The translations under genes and the position numbers were made by a program. From contig OZ037872.1 of the NCBI GenBank assembly GCA_964035575.1, positions 1,178,001 through 1,242,000 on the forward strand: DNA of 64,000 bases. Direction: 5' to 3'. The stretch's first letter is position 1. Each line of letters begins with the position of its first letter. This DNA is from Rhynchopus sp. YZ270_cl-10 (taxonomy: Eukaryota > Euglenozoa > Diplonemea > Diplonemida > Diplonemidae). A model generated the notes under the pieces. It had not been told where the DNA came from. It was given only the letters and a program-made list of their open reading frames with translations, and ran no database searches. Positions 43,357-53,666 of this stretch are shown piece after piece.

Positions 43357-44059
43357 TTTTTTTTTTGTTACTACTACGTCGTGTTCTATGAGGAGTCGCG
43401 TTTGGGTGCGGAAGTCTTTTTTCTGGTCTCTGTTCTGTACGGGTCTCGGATCGTGGTGCGGTACTGCGGTGCGGTACCTGAGAGTTTTTTAGAGTGATGA
43501 TAAAGGTCAGAGGGTTTTCCCCTCCCATTTGTGTCATTATTTAATTTTGCTCGGAAAGTGGGGTGTCCTGGACACGAGGAAATTCAGTTGCATGGAAAAA
43601 AAGCTCCATACCATAGGTTGCTCATTTCACTACCAGGACTCGTCGCGAATAGCCCATACGTGCCCTAAACAGAAACGCAAAAACGACGACCGCCGGGCTC
43701 TGTAACCCAAGAGCCCCCAGCTTGCCCAATAAATAAGTGCAGGGTTGCCCTAAAAAAGTTCAGACTTGCCCTAAAAAAGTTCAGACTTGCCCTAAAAAAA
43801 GTGTTTGCCCTAAAAATAAGTTCAGACTTGCCCGAAATAAGTTCAGACTTGCCCTAAAAACACTTTTAGGGCAAGTCTGAACTTATTTCGGGCAAGTCTG
43901 AACTTTTTCAAAATAGGGTAGGGTAAATCTGACTATTTCCCAAGAACAGGATTTTTTTTTTAAAACAATGAAAACAATTATTCAATGAAAACATTCACTT
44001 TCAGCTCAGTGGGGGAAACCCATACCTTTTAAGAAATACACACTTGCTCATACCCCTCT

Positions 44060-44082
44060 CCCCAGACACATCGCTATTTCAG
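44060..44082 (+). promoter_or_regulatory. Candidate trans-splice acceptor before the U-box gene
   Basis: CCTCTCCCCAGACACATCGC then TATTTCAG, 3 bp before the ATG. Confidence 0.4.
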
Positions 44083-44085
44083 ATT

Positions 44086-45141
44086 ATGGGCAGTATTGCT
44101 GTGCTGGCAGTGTTGGCAGTGTCACACACCTGTGGAGGGCAATGGCGCTCCTTGAGTGAAGGCACGCACAATTCTCTGTATCCAGGTCTCTGCTGGAGAC
44201 TTTCGTGCGTATATGGGAGATTCCGTGGAAATGACGTTGTTGCGATTGACTTCTGGAGTGGGAGCCAGGGTGCGCACTTCTTTTTGGACGAATATGAGGG
44301 TGGGTTCCCGGTGCGAGACCAGCGGACTCTCTTCAACGACACTGTCTTTGTTCGTGTCGCCGTCACTGCAAAGGTCACATTCTCTTGCATCGCACGCCCA
44401 GCCCCACCCTCACAATACCACGAATACAAAGAAAAATTTCCCTGGTACGTTGCGATGCTGTTTATTTTGTTTGCGGCGTGCGCGCTGTTTGCTGTTTTGC
44501 AGTGCTGTGTGTGTGCGGTGCAGTGGGGGCAGCGTGAAAGGGAAATAGCTGCACCGGCGTTCGTAAACCCAGACCCGGTTGTCTACGGGCGCAACTCTGC
44601 TTTGCCTGAGGCACCGCTTGAAAGAATAGAAATAGGCAGTAGGATGGGCAGATATAACACTGTGGTGGCGGACACAGAGCTGTCGATAGACTTTGACAGC
44701 ATTCCCCTCCAGTTCAGTGTCGCGGCAGACGACATCGACGCAGGGGAGACCGACGTTGTGTCCCGCATGCAGTGCCCCATCTCCCTCCAACCCATGCGAG
44801 ACCCGGTCTGTTGTGCCTGCACAAACGCCCACACCTTTGAACGTGTCTTCCTTGAACGGCATCTACGGAGGAGTCAAACCTGTCCCCTCTCCCGCCAGCC
44901 GCTCTCCCACGCAGACATCACCGAAGATGCAGATCTTCGAAATGAAATTCTCATGTACGTTGCCAAGGAGAAGGCACGGAGGGAGCATAGGCAGTGTGTC
45001 TCTTCAGGGATAATAGCGGCAGTTGCAGTGGTGGCGGCAGTCGTGGGGGAGAAGGAGAAGGAGAAGGGGGAGAGAGAGGTAGGAGGGGACGAAGAAGAGG
45101 AAATGTCCGAGAAGGGGCTAGTGTCTCTCTTGGATGTTTGA
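44086..45141 (+). CDS. Transmembrane U-box (E3 ubiquitin ligase-like) protein
   Basis: 351 residues from the ATG at 44086, chosen because it starts the signal peptide 'MGSIAVLAVLAVSHTCGG'. The exposed region (about 19-120) has four Cys that may form disulphides. A membrane helix lies at about 126-150 ('WYVAMLFILFAACALFAVL' and 'QCCVCAV'). The cytosolic side has a U-box at about 228-295: 'MQCPISLQPMRDPV', 'HTFERVFLERHL' and 'CPLSRQPLSHADITED', then 'LRNEI'. The pattern is that of U-boxes, which bind E2 enzymes without zinc. The C-terminus contains a small hydrophobic Ala/Val stretch and an acidic tail. A type I receptor-like layout with an E3 domain is unusual for U-box proteins, which are mostly soluble. 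The substrate is unknown. Confidence 0.8.
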   Translation: MGSIAVLAVLAVSHTCGGQWRSLSEGTHNSLYPGLCWRLSCVYGRFRGNDVVAIDFWSGSQGAHFFLDEYEGGFPVRDQRTLFNDTVFVRVAVTAKVTFSCIARPAPPSQYHEYKEKFPWYVAMLFILFAACALFAVLQCCVCAVQWGQREREIAAPAFVNPDPVVYGRNSALPEAPLERIEIGSRMGRYNTVVADTELSIDFDSIPLQFSVAADDIDAGETDVVSRMQCPISLQPMRDPVCCACTNAHTFERVFLERHLRRSQTCPLSRQPLSHADITEDADLRNEILMYVAKEKARREHRQCVSSGIIAAVAVVAAVVGEKEKEKGEREVGGDEEEEMSEKGLVSLLDV

Positions 45142-46073
45142 AGAGTTTGCCTGTGGTTTGATGATTTGGGGTGTTTCAAACGAAAGGCTTGCGTTCAATA
45201 TTACCTTCTTGAAGTTTTGTGTGTTTGCGAACAGGTGTGGGTTATCCCTAGCTTTTCTGACCTCCAAAAAATTTTTTTTGCCAGGCTTTTGTATTGTTTT
45301 TTAGCTCCCTTTTCAACGTTCAGTTTTCAAAGTGACTAAGCAGACTGCACACGCCGACAGACATGAACCAAAGCATAATCAGACTAAGCACGAGAGGCTT
45401 TGGTTTAGGCAAAAAACCCCCACCCATGCAATTATTTTTCATAATCTCCCAACGCACCATTCACTTATTTCCTATCATATTCGGAAAGGCGAGCAAACAC
45501 GAGGAATTTTTAGCAAAATAAGGAATTGTTTGAAGAGGGGTTTAAAAAAAATTTTTCTCTCATAATTTCTTCTCTGTTGTAAATAGCGAGGCGAATCTAC
45601 TGTTTTACTTTATGATTCCATGCAATGCTACGAAATTGAACACCGTACCCATACCCCCTTCCTTTTTTATCTATTCTGGAGTGGGTTGGAGTAGAGCTAC
45701 TTCACCGACAGGTCGAGGTGCGTTTTCACCCACAACCTCTTTTTGTCTTTATTATGTTAATGTTTTATTTGGTGGACAAACAACAAAAAGGAAAACGTAG
45801 GAGCGCGGCTTCAATTTCCAAAGGTTGAGAGTGCACACTACACTACTGCTTTATTTACCCACCCTTTTTTCCCATTCCGCGAGATGCCATTAGAGATGAA
45901 GCACAATTTCAGCGACCGCCTGCAGCATTGATAGATGGCACAATCACCCAACACAGCTTTGGTTTTGCAAACCCAATAACAAAGCAGATGGGCTCTTCGC
46001 TAGTTTAACCAAAGCAGTCTGTCAGGCACTTCATGATATTTCTTTCATTTTTTTTTTTTTTTTTTTTTTTGCT
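45142..46073. other. Spacer before the nested transposon block
   Basis: No gene seen. Degenerate family A fragments lie at about 45331 and 45384 (GACTAAGCACGAGAGGCTTT). A 24-T run ends at 46070. Confidence 0.45.
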
Positions 46074-46116
46074 TACACGGTGGCCCAAACGGACCCTTAG
46101 GGTACGGTCCGAGCGG

Positions 46117-46185
46117 GGTACCCCGCGGGGTACCCCGTGGGGTACCCCCCAAATCTGAGGGGTACCCCCCGGGGTACCCCGCTCG
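46117..46185. repeat. Left GGGGTACCCC array
   Basis: Five overlapping or adjacent copies of the 10-bp palindrome with GCG or GTG spacers. A further copy at 46471 borders the hAT. Confidence 0.75.
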
Positions 46186-46220
46186 GACCCTGACTCTGGC
46201 ACTGGGTGCACAGGTGCACA

Positions 46221-46443
46221 GGTACACGGTACACAGGTACACAGGTACACAGGTACACAGGTACACAGGTACACAGGTACACAGGTACACAGGTACACAG
46301 GTACACAGGTACACAGGTACACAGGTACACAGGTACACAGGTACACAGGTACACAGGTACACAGGTACACAGGTACACAGGTACACAGGTACACAGGTAC
46401 ACAGGTACACAGGTACACAGGTACACAGGTACACAGGTACACC
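46221..46443. repeat. Tandem repeat (GGTACACA)n, about 28 copies
   Basis: Near-perfect 8-bp unit. Because 8 is not a multiple of 3, all six frames stay open across it, which produces spurious ORFs. Two diverged GGTGCACA units precede it. Its GGTAC part is shared with the flanking palindrome array, so it may have arisen from it. Confidence 0.9.
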
Positions 46444-46485
46444 CAGAGTGTCAGAGTCAAGGGTCCGCGCGGGGTACCCCCCCCC

Positions 46486-49209
46486 TAGGGCAGTGCTTTT
46501 AGGAAACGTGGGGAAACGCACGTTTCCCAAAAAACTGGGAAACGGAAACGTTGGGAAACGGGAAACGTTGGCGTTTCTTTGTTGGAAACGTTACGAAACG
46601 TGGTTTTGGGAAACGTGAAGGGAAACGGGGAAAACAAAAAAAAACCCCCCGCGACGATGTCTTTATCACCACAGCGTCACAACAGGAACAACATCACAAA
46701 AAATTGTACATGAGTGGTGACAATACTCAGTTGGGACATCATAAAAGATGTCGGGATGGCTTCCAAACTGATCTGAGGACAGATACTGCACTCCGCCCAA
46801 GCTGAGATTGTTACAACCCCACCCAAGAAAAAACAAGTCGCTGAGATTTTTTTTTGAGGTCAACCTACCTGGGGTTCTTTATTGGATACCAACAAAGACA
46901 AAAAAGTAGGTGTTGAAAATGCGCAGTTTCAACAGGAAAAAAACACAATGAAAACAAAGAACGTAAAAAAAAACAAAAAAAAACAAAAAAAAAATCATCC
47001 TTCGATTCCATCCACACTGTCGTCTCCTAGCACCACCTCGTCAAGCTCCCAGTAACCGGCCACGACGTGGGTGGTGGACGTGTTCCTCTTGTTGTACAGA
47101 ATGCGTGTAAGTTTGTCAGCCGTGCTGGCTGACAACCCATTGCGCTTCCTGGTTTTTACGTCGCCGTAGCAGCTCCAACCTCTCTCAGCCGCACCAACAG
47201 ATGAAGTTTGAGCGAGCATGATTGTTGCCAGCTCTTTGAGCAGAGGCCATTCTGCTCCGAACATGGACCACCACTTGTGTCCACCCCACTTCGACGCGAT
47301 CGCCTTTTCTTCTAGTACACCGAAATTTTGCGTGCTCCAGTTTTCGTACTCTTCCAAAGCTTGCAGTGCTTTCTCTTCATCATAATACCGCAGCAGCGCC
47401 TCCTGTAGTAAAGCAGATTATGCGAAGGTCACCTGCCATACATACCTTCAGCCCTGCTTTAGACTCATCGTCATCCCTCGCTGTCAGGCGGAATGTTGGT
47501 GACAGTGCATGTGCCGCGTTGTGGATGGGGGCTGCAACGTATTTCCATCTGGTGTTCACCCTGTCTGCAATTTTTTGCTTACGTGCTGCCGTGAGGAATT
47601 GAGTTATGGGTAGCGCTTCGATGTTCTTCTTCAGCTCGGCGAAACCCTCCTTCACGTACTCCACGGAAGCGCTGTTCCCCGACGCGTCGTCGTTGTCGTA
47701 ACGCTTCAACACGGTGAAGATCACATCTCCAATGTGCCACGCCCCCTCCAGCTTCTTCCAGAAGGCGTCCTGGAGCACAACCGACGCCCATTCGGTAGCT
47801 GTGGCCTTCGCATCCGCACTCCTTAGCTGAGCCTTCCACTCGCCAAAGCCTTCACCAGCAAACATCTCACGCAGCGGCCCTTTCAAGTCCAGCAACCGTT
47901 GCATCATGATAAAAAAGCTTCCAAAGCGAGTGTCCACAGGTAGCAGCAGCCTCTTGTCGGACCTCTCCTCAAGAAGTGTGACCAAGCGCTGGCGTGTCTT
48001 CACCCACTTCGCCAACGCCGTAGCTTTGTGCACGACTTCATTGAAGAATTTGAATTCTTCCTTTGTGCTCGCTTTGGAGGAGTCACCTAGATCTTCTAAA
48101 AGAAGATCATAGGTGTGGAGAACACAAACAGACGTTAACACCTTCTCAACCCGGGCTCGAATTAAGGGGAGGGCCTCCTTGCATGCCCCATCAACACAAA
48201 TGTGTATCAGCTTCGACCTTACCTCCTCGGGGATAAGCACAGGAAGGGAGCAGATATAGTCTGCGATCGCGGCCATAGTTTTTCTCTTGCTCGTCTTGTT
48301 ATCTACATAGTACGTCGATGTGGACGTACTCACGATCCCGTTAAAGATGGACCTGTCGTTGCAATCAGTCCAGCCGTCCGACAATAACGACAGCCCGAAC
48401 TTTGCTTCGGCAAGCATGCCCTTTTCGCAGAGTTTGTCCATCTCTGCGACGTACTCCTGCAGTAGTTCGCCTGCAAGGTCGTCGGGGGATGGCGGCTTGA
48501 ACTCGGATGCCTCAGATTGAGACATCCGCGACAACATCATGACTAACGTCATGAATGAGCGGCTCTTTGCTTTCCGGAAGGGAATGCACTCTTCGTAGAA
48601 GAAGTCCCTAATACTCTGCATGGCTTCGATCTTGGTGGTTACGCGTGTGAGAAAGGGGTCTAGCGACGTTTGTTTGTTGTCCTTCTGCTGCGTTACCTTC
48701 GCCTCTGTGTTCTGCAACTTCGCTTTTGCTATTTCAAACTCATCCTTCTTGTCGTCTTTTGGGGAGCACGCAGTCACTGACGACCCCTTCCCAAGGAGGT
48801 GTTCTTTGATCCTCCCCGCAGACGACACTGAGAATTTCTTATCACAAAAGGTGCACTCCACCTTCCGGAGCTTTGTCCCTGCACCTTCCACAACCTTCAC
48901 GTAGTCCCACGCGTCATCCGCCTTCCTTTTGGGCATTATGCAAATCTACGGTATAAATGTGTTTGTCTGAAGTGCAGAAAGCGTCGGAGAACGGGGGAGA
49001 AAAGAGAGAGGAGAAAACAAGCGGGGAGGGGATACACAGACGTGCGACTTTTCGCGAGGGTCTTGAGCGTTTTGTCAAATACTATGTGTTAACTAAAGAA
49101 AACCCCTTGCAACGTTTCTTTAGCGTTTCCTCAACGTTTCCCAAGAATCTGGGAAACGTCAACGTTTCCTTTTGGGAAACGTTGACCGTTTCCTAGGCGC
49201 ACTGCCCTA
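46486..49209 (-). mobile_element. hAT DNA transposon, apparently intact
   Basis: Termini TAGGGCAGTGC at 46486 and the inverse at 49209. Subterminal regions (46501-46632 and 49105-49195) are packed with GGAAACG/CGTTTCC in both orientations, about ten copies left and six or seven right, as expected for transposase binding sites. The single gene inside encodes a complete-looking hAT transposase. No clear 8-bp duplication is visible: the left flank is a C-run and the right flank is directly the next element, sharing TA (49208-49209). Confidence 0.85.
46995..48936 (-). CDS. hAT transposase with N-terminal BED finger
   Basis: Minus-strand exons 48936-47446 and 47402-46995 give 632 residues. The 43-nt intron (47445-47403) has donor GTATG and acceptor CTACAG and keeps frame: '...DESKAGLK' to 'EALLRYYDEEKALQA'. 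The N-terminus has a BED zinc finger: 'DAWDYVKVVEGAG', then 'CTFCDKKF' and 'RIKEHLLGKG'. The middle has the hAT RNase-H-fold wording ('GLSLLSDGWTDCNDRSIFNGIV', 'IHICVDGACKEALPLI'). The C-terminus has the dimerisation motif 'SSVGAAERGWSCYGDVKTRK' followed by 'RNGLSAS'. No internal stop was seen in the spliced frame, so it may be active. It is the only convincing gene on the minus strand. Confidence 0.88.
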
Positions 49210-50403
49210 GGGGAGGGTCACTGTACTCGATAAATGCGATTTTTCCGATTTTGATCCTCAGAACCGCAGAAGTCCCCGAAAACCATACCAAACCACCTAG
49301 GGGACCCAAAAAACGCACCAGCGCCCCAGTTTTGACACAGAAACACTCAGATGATGCCTGAAATGCAATTTTTAAAAAATGCCTACAGAACTTGTACCTG
49401 CCCACCCCCGTAGATAGAGCAAATCACACATCCATCACGCCTCAGTGTGGGCCAGGGGCCAGAAAAGCCCCCAAAGCCACATATTTTCACCCCAGAACCT
49501 ATCCCGAGGGGTACCCAGGCTGTTTCGGGGTGTTTAGAGGGACTTGGTGGAACTTAGAACCATGTTTCAAAAAGGGTACAAGTACTGTGCCAAGGGTTTT
49601 CCCACCCTAAGGTATCTGAAGCCGTCAAAAAACGTGAAGTAGGCAATAAATCAAAAAATACCCCCTGAGGTCAAAAAAACCACACCATAGGCCCATTTGG
49701 ACCCCAAAAATCGAATTCCGCCCGGTTTTGGGCACTTTTAACCACTTCTGAGCGACTTTTTTGCGTTTTTTAAAAGTGACCACCAACTTGTACCTGCCCA
49801 CCCCCCCTGTAGATAGAGCAACTCACACATCCATCACGCCTCAGTGTGAGCCAGGGGCCAGAAAAGCCCCCAAAGCCACATATTTTCACCCCAGAACCTA
49901 TCCCGAGGGGTACCCAGGCTGTTTCGGGGTGTTTAGAGGGACTTGGTGGAACTTAGAACCATGTTTCAAAAGGGTACCAGTACTTGGTCCCTTGAGAGGG
50001 CAAACCCTTGGCACAGTACTTGTACCCTTTTTGAAACATGGTTCTAAGTTCCACCAAGTCCCTCTAAACACCCCGAAACAGCCTGGGTACCCCTCGGGAT
50101 AGGTTCTGGGGTGAAAATATGTGGCTTTGGGGGCTTTTCTGGCCCCTGGCTCACACTGAGGCGTGATGGATGTGTGAGTTGCTCTATCTACGGGGGTGGG
50201 CAGGTACAAGTTCTGTAGGCACTCTTTTAAAATTGCATTTCAGGCATTATCTGAGTGTTTCTGTGTCAAAACTGGGGCGCTGGTGCGTTTTTTGGGTCCC
50301 CTAGGTGGTTTGGTATAGTTTTCGGGGACTTCTGCGGTTCTGAGGATCAAAATCGGAAAAATCGCATTTATCGAGAGATTTAACGTGCAGTGACCCTCCC
50401 CTA
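49208..50403. mobile_element. Fold-back element with about 400-bp inverted arms
   Basis: The left arm (49208-49605) and right arm (about 49990-50403) are near-perfect inverted copies beginning TAGGGGAGGGTCACTG. A second partial copy in left-arm orientation (49780-49990) abuts the right arm head to head. The ends resemble hAT termini. No gene. Confidence 0.75.
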
Positions 50404-51203
50404 TACCCCCCCCCCCCCCCCCCAATGACATAACGAAGTATCGCTTGAAAGTCCCGTTCAATATATGTTGCTTGGTGTGCATGAAGTAGCACACACAAGG
50501 TATATCAAACGATAAATCAATCAGATAAACGTTACATCATTGGAAAATTGTCGGCACCGCCCCCCTGTCTTCGTATCTATTACGTCGACAGGCCAAACAG
50601 CGTTGGGCTCAGAAGAAGCAGTGCAAGACACTGGGGATCAACATGAGAACCAACTCCCAACAACACAGGCCGCCATGCTTCAAGAGCATGCCCTGGGCAA
50701 AAATTACATGACAAAAATTGGTTTTCTGGGGGAACGCAATATTTTCTTGTGCCTACTGTAGTCCTCCGCAAGAGCAGAGGACAGACTTTCAGGATCCCGA
50801 AGTCGAATTTCTTCCACTAGCTATGCTCCCTGGGTTAAATGGCTATAGCAGTGACTGACTAAGAGTTTCATAATAATTAAGGTGGTCTATGGGGTGGGTT
50901 AATGGAAAAATTGGTTATAAAACCCAACTTTTACGGTCGCCACCTGGTTTGAAATAATTGCACCAGCTCTTCCGTCGGCACTGCTTCGCTGTCACCATGA
51001 AGGGTCGTCGGTTCGGGTACCTGTTGAGAGAAATTGAGTGCAAAAGCAGAGACTGCAACAAAAAAACAAGAAGCCGCTCCGTACCTTTGCCATGCAAAAA
51101 AGAAAGTAAAAGACTGCCCTTCCTCAGTCCGGAAGTAGCACCTCATCCGGTTCCCTGCCGTAAAAGAGTTGTAGAGGTTACGAGATGACATGATAAAAAA
51201 ATA

Positions 51204-51250
51204 TAGTGGAGTTCATCCTCGGGTGTCTACACTAATACAACCAAGTTTTC
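51204..51250 (+). repeat. Hairpin repeat family D, near-consensus copy
   Basis: TAGTGGAGTTCATCCTCGGG, TGTCTACACTAATAC, CAACCAAGTTTTCAAAA with an A-tail. Confidence 0.7.
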
Positions 51251-51762
51251 AAAAAAAAAAAATGCTTCAATTTACATCCAAGCGGGACAATGGCGAAAAG
51301 GGGGAGCGGGGGGTGTAAAAACCGGGGGTTAAAAACATACCTTGCAGTACTCGGCCTACTCTCCAGGTACGAGAACATCACTGCACGAACAAACCCACTA
51401 ATACTGATACCTGCATTCTATTTGCCACATGGTCATGAGTATTTACAACCCTCCCGCTGGGTTTTTTGCTCGAGGGACCCTGTTGGACCACGAGGGGACC
51501 CGTGTGGGCGCGAGGCTGGAGCGCCATACCGGCGTAGAACGGCACGATGGTCGGGAGGGCTGTAGGAACGGGTTGAGAGCCGCTCTCCGATTGTGTGTAC
51601 GTGCTGGGGGCCGAAGTGGCGTCAGACAAGGGGACTGCGAGTTCGGACTCATCGACGAGGTCCATAGAGAACTCGTTGTCCTGCGAAGGGACGGGCGGCT
51701 GCTCTCTCGCGTGGATGGAAGAGGGAGCTGCTACAGACACATTTTTTGTCTTCACAATTTGC

Positions 51763-52220
51763 TCAATCTGAGACTTTGGATTTTTTGGGCCATTTATGAC
51801 CTACCACGACCGATTTCGGGCGACAAAAAAATTTTTTTTGGGTCAAAAATCGACGTGTCTTTGGTAAAAACCACGAATTTTCGGGTGCGCGAAACCACGT
51901 TTTAGACCCCCATAGATGCTCAAAAGTGCCAAATTTTGCTTTTAAATTTCAAATTAATGGCCTCAAAGGATCATGGGAGCACCCCTCGTAGTTACGAGGG
52001 CACCCCTCGTCATGACGTCGTCGTGAGGAAAACCCCACGCCGTGCGTCGTCATTACGAGGGGGTGCCCCCGTCGTGACGACGTCATTGCGCGCGTAATTT
52101 CCCACGTATTTTCCCTCGTCGCTCGTCACGTAATGTCATTACGAGTCCATGGTCACATGATGGTGCGGGCGTGGTAGGTCATAAAATGGCCCAAAAAATC
52201 CAAAGAAAACCTCAGATTGA
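51763..52220. repeat. Inverted-repeat segment with CGTCATGACG palindromes
   Basis: About 47-bp arms (GGATTTTTTGGGCCAT, GACCTACCACG and complement) enclose DNA full of short ACGAG/CTCGT and CGTCATGACG units (51975-52145). The part 51841-51948 recurs directly at 52375-52482. Confidence 0.6.
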
Positions 52221-52570
52221 CCAAATCGAGAAAAAAATTGTCAAGTCGAAATTCCAGCCAAAATACGGTCATTTTGGTCATACCCCGGTGTATGTAGTAG
52301 CTAGAACTACGTACACAGTCAATTTCCTGTATGATTTCCTTCACAAAAAAAAATTTTTTTTTTGTGAAAAATTGGTCAAAAATCGACTTGTCTGTGGTAA
52401 AAACCACGAAAAATTGGCTGCGCAAAACCGCGTTTTAGACCCCCACAGATGCTCAAACGTGCCAAATTTTGCTTTTAATGGCCTCAAATCGTCGAAATTA
52501 GGCCTATATAGGGCAAAAAAAAAAATTCGAGAGTCCCTTTCCCTGGGAGGCAATAGCCACCGAGTGTGAC

Positions 52571-52845
52571 GGGGTACCCCGCGGGGTACCCTAAGTACGT
52601 AGCGGGGTACCCCTCAGATTTTGGGGGTACCCCGCGGGGTACCCCTCAGGTTTTGGGGTACCCCGCGGGGTACCCCAAAACCCGGCTAACACCCCCCAAG
52701 GGTACCCCCCGGGGTACCCCGCGCGGACCGTACCCTACCCTGCGGGGTACCCCGCGCGAGGGGTACCCCTCGCGGACCGTACCCTACCCTGTGGGGTACC
52801 CCCCGGGGTACCCCTCTCCGGGGTACCCCGCGGGGTACCCCTCAG
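52571..52845. repeat. Right GGGGTACCCC array, 15 copies
   Basis: Fifteen GGGTACCC cores in 275 bp with GCG, CCTCAG and similar spacers. It reads as GYP-rich peptide in frame, but this follows from the repeat and is not taken as a gene. Confidence 0.8.
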
Positions 52846-52866
52846 AGGGTCCAATGGGCCACCGTG

Positions 52867-53666
52867 TAGGTGCATGTGCTGACCCTCTCAAATACTTTCA
52901 ATTCTGTGAACTGAAAGTATATGAATCTAATTGTTTAATCGCCCCATCTATTCCAGCAGAACCCTCTGTCCTCCTTTCTTAACAAAAGATATGCTGGAAT
53001 GATACCTTACGCTTTCCCCCACTTTTAAGGTGACGTTGCGTGTGCACGGAAGGCACATTCACCTGATAATGGTGTGGCTGAAGGGGGGTGCTATTTTTTT
53101 TAGTTACTTTCTGCTATTTTGGGGTCGTCAGCCAGATAAGTTTTCTATTTGTCCCTTTTCGTTCAACCTAGAACCCCCGTGGGAGTGCAAGACTGTGTAC
53201 ACTATCTCACCCCGTTAAGCCCCAAACACATCCTAATGTCAACAGTGTTTGTATTTTTGATATTTTTAGGTGATTTTAGAATAAGCACGAACCCCTATAG
53301 TACCTTCACCTTGCGTACCCGACCAAGGGACCCAGCGTCTACACTCAATTGTAGGCCGGAGCCTTACTACGGAAGACAAAGGCGGAAAAATCTCTCTTTT
53401 CCAAAGGCCCCGATGAATGGGAACAATGAGTGCTCCAACAGAAAAAAACAACAAAAAAAGGCATCCCTCCCGACTTTCCTTTTTCTCTCAATCGTAACCC
53501 CTCACAAAAACACACACCCAGAATGGAGTGTGTACGACCTCCGTACTCTTAGCCGTTTAGGTGGCATATTGAACTCTTTTTGATAAAAGGCAAACAAATT
53601 TTTTTTCTTTTTGGGCAACTTTTTAAAAGGCATCAGCTTATTAACGCTACCTTTGTTTTTTTTTTA
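52867..53666. other. Spacer before the PPR gene
   Basis: No gene seen. A family A-like hairpin lies at 53028-53064. Confidence 0.45.
53028..53064 (+). repeat. Hairpin repeat family A, strongly compensated copy
   Basis: AGGTGA/TCACCT outer stem, GTGTGC/GCACAT inner stem (CTAAGC/GCTTAG in the consensus) and loop ACGGAAG. Confidence 0.5.

Larger units (their letters stand above)
42023..43941. mobile_element. Mutator-like non-autonomous element, 1.9 kb, 9-bp duplication
   Basis: The ends GGGAGATAGTCAGACTTACC (left) and its near-complement (right) continue as inverted repeats for about 45 bp. AAGAACAGG flanks both sides (42014-42022 and 43942-43950). A 9-bp duplication with GGG-type long termini is typical of Mutator-like elements. 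Both subterminal zones (42060-42265 and 43750-43925) are packed with about 14 copies of TTCAGACTTGCCC in both orientations. The interior has only short frames and no transposase I can recognise, and it encloses copies of families D and H, inverted. Confidence 0.8.
50404..52570. other. Interior of the 6.8-kb element, unassigned
   Basis: It contains a fragment (50675-50762) that shares GCATGCTTCAAGAGCATGCC-like sequence with the Mutator-like element (about 42745), a family D copy (51204) and the inverted-repeat segment 51763-52220. A 125-codon minus-strand frame (51755-51378) is Pro/Ser-rich and unrecognised. Confidence 0.45.
46076..52866. mobile_element. 6.8-kb TA-flanked element, host of nested insertions
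   Basis: Its ends are CACGGTGGCCCA...GGACCCT and the inverse, with TA outside both (46074-46075 and 52867-52868). Just inside each end is an array of the palindrome GGGGTACCCC (about 5 copies at 46117-46185, 15 at 52571-52845). The same CACGGTGG terminus with TA occurs on the 53-bp palindrome at 7514. Between the ends lie an 8-bp tandem repeat, a hAT element, a fold-back element and unassigned DNA. No transposase of its own was recognised. Calling it one element rests on the termini and TA, so it may also be two related ends brought together. Confidence 0.55.

Noticed and set aside
46005-46618. Frames of 98-161 codons reading VPVYLCTC- or YTGTQVHR-type repeats
   Set aside because: All come from the 8-bp tandem repeat, which is open in every frame.
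52566-52982. GYP-rich 138-codon frame
   Set aside because: It is a translation of the GGGGTACCCC array and shows no start context or neighbouring domain.
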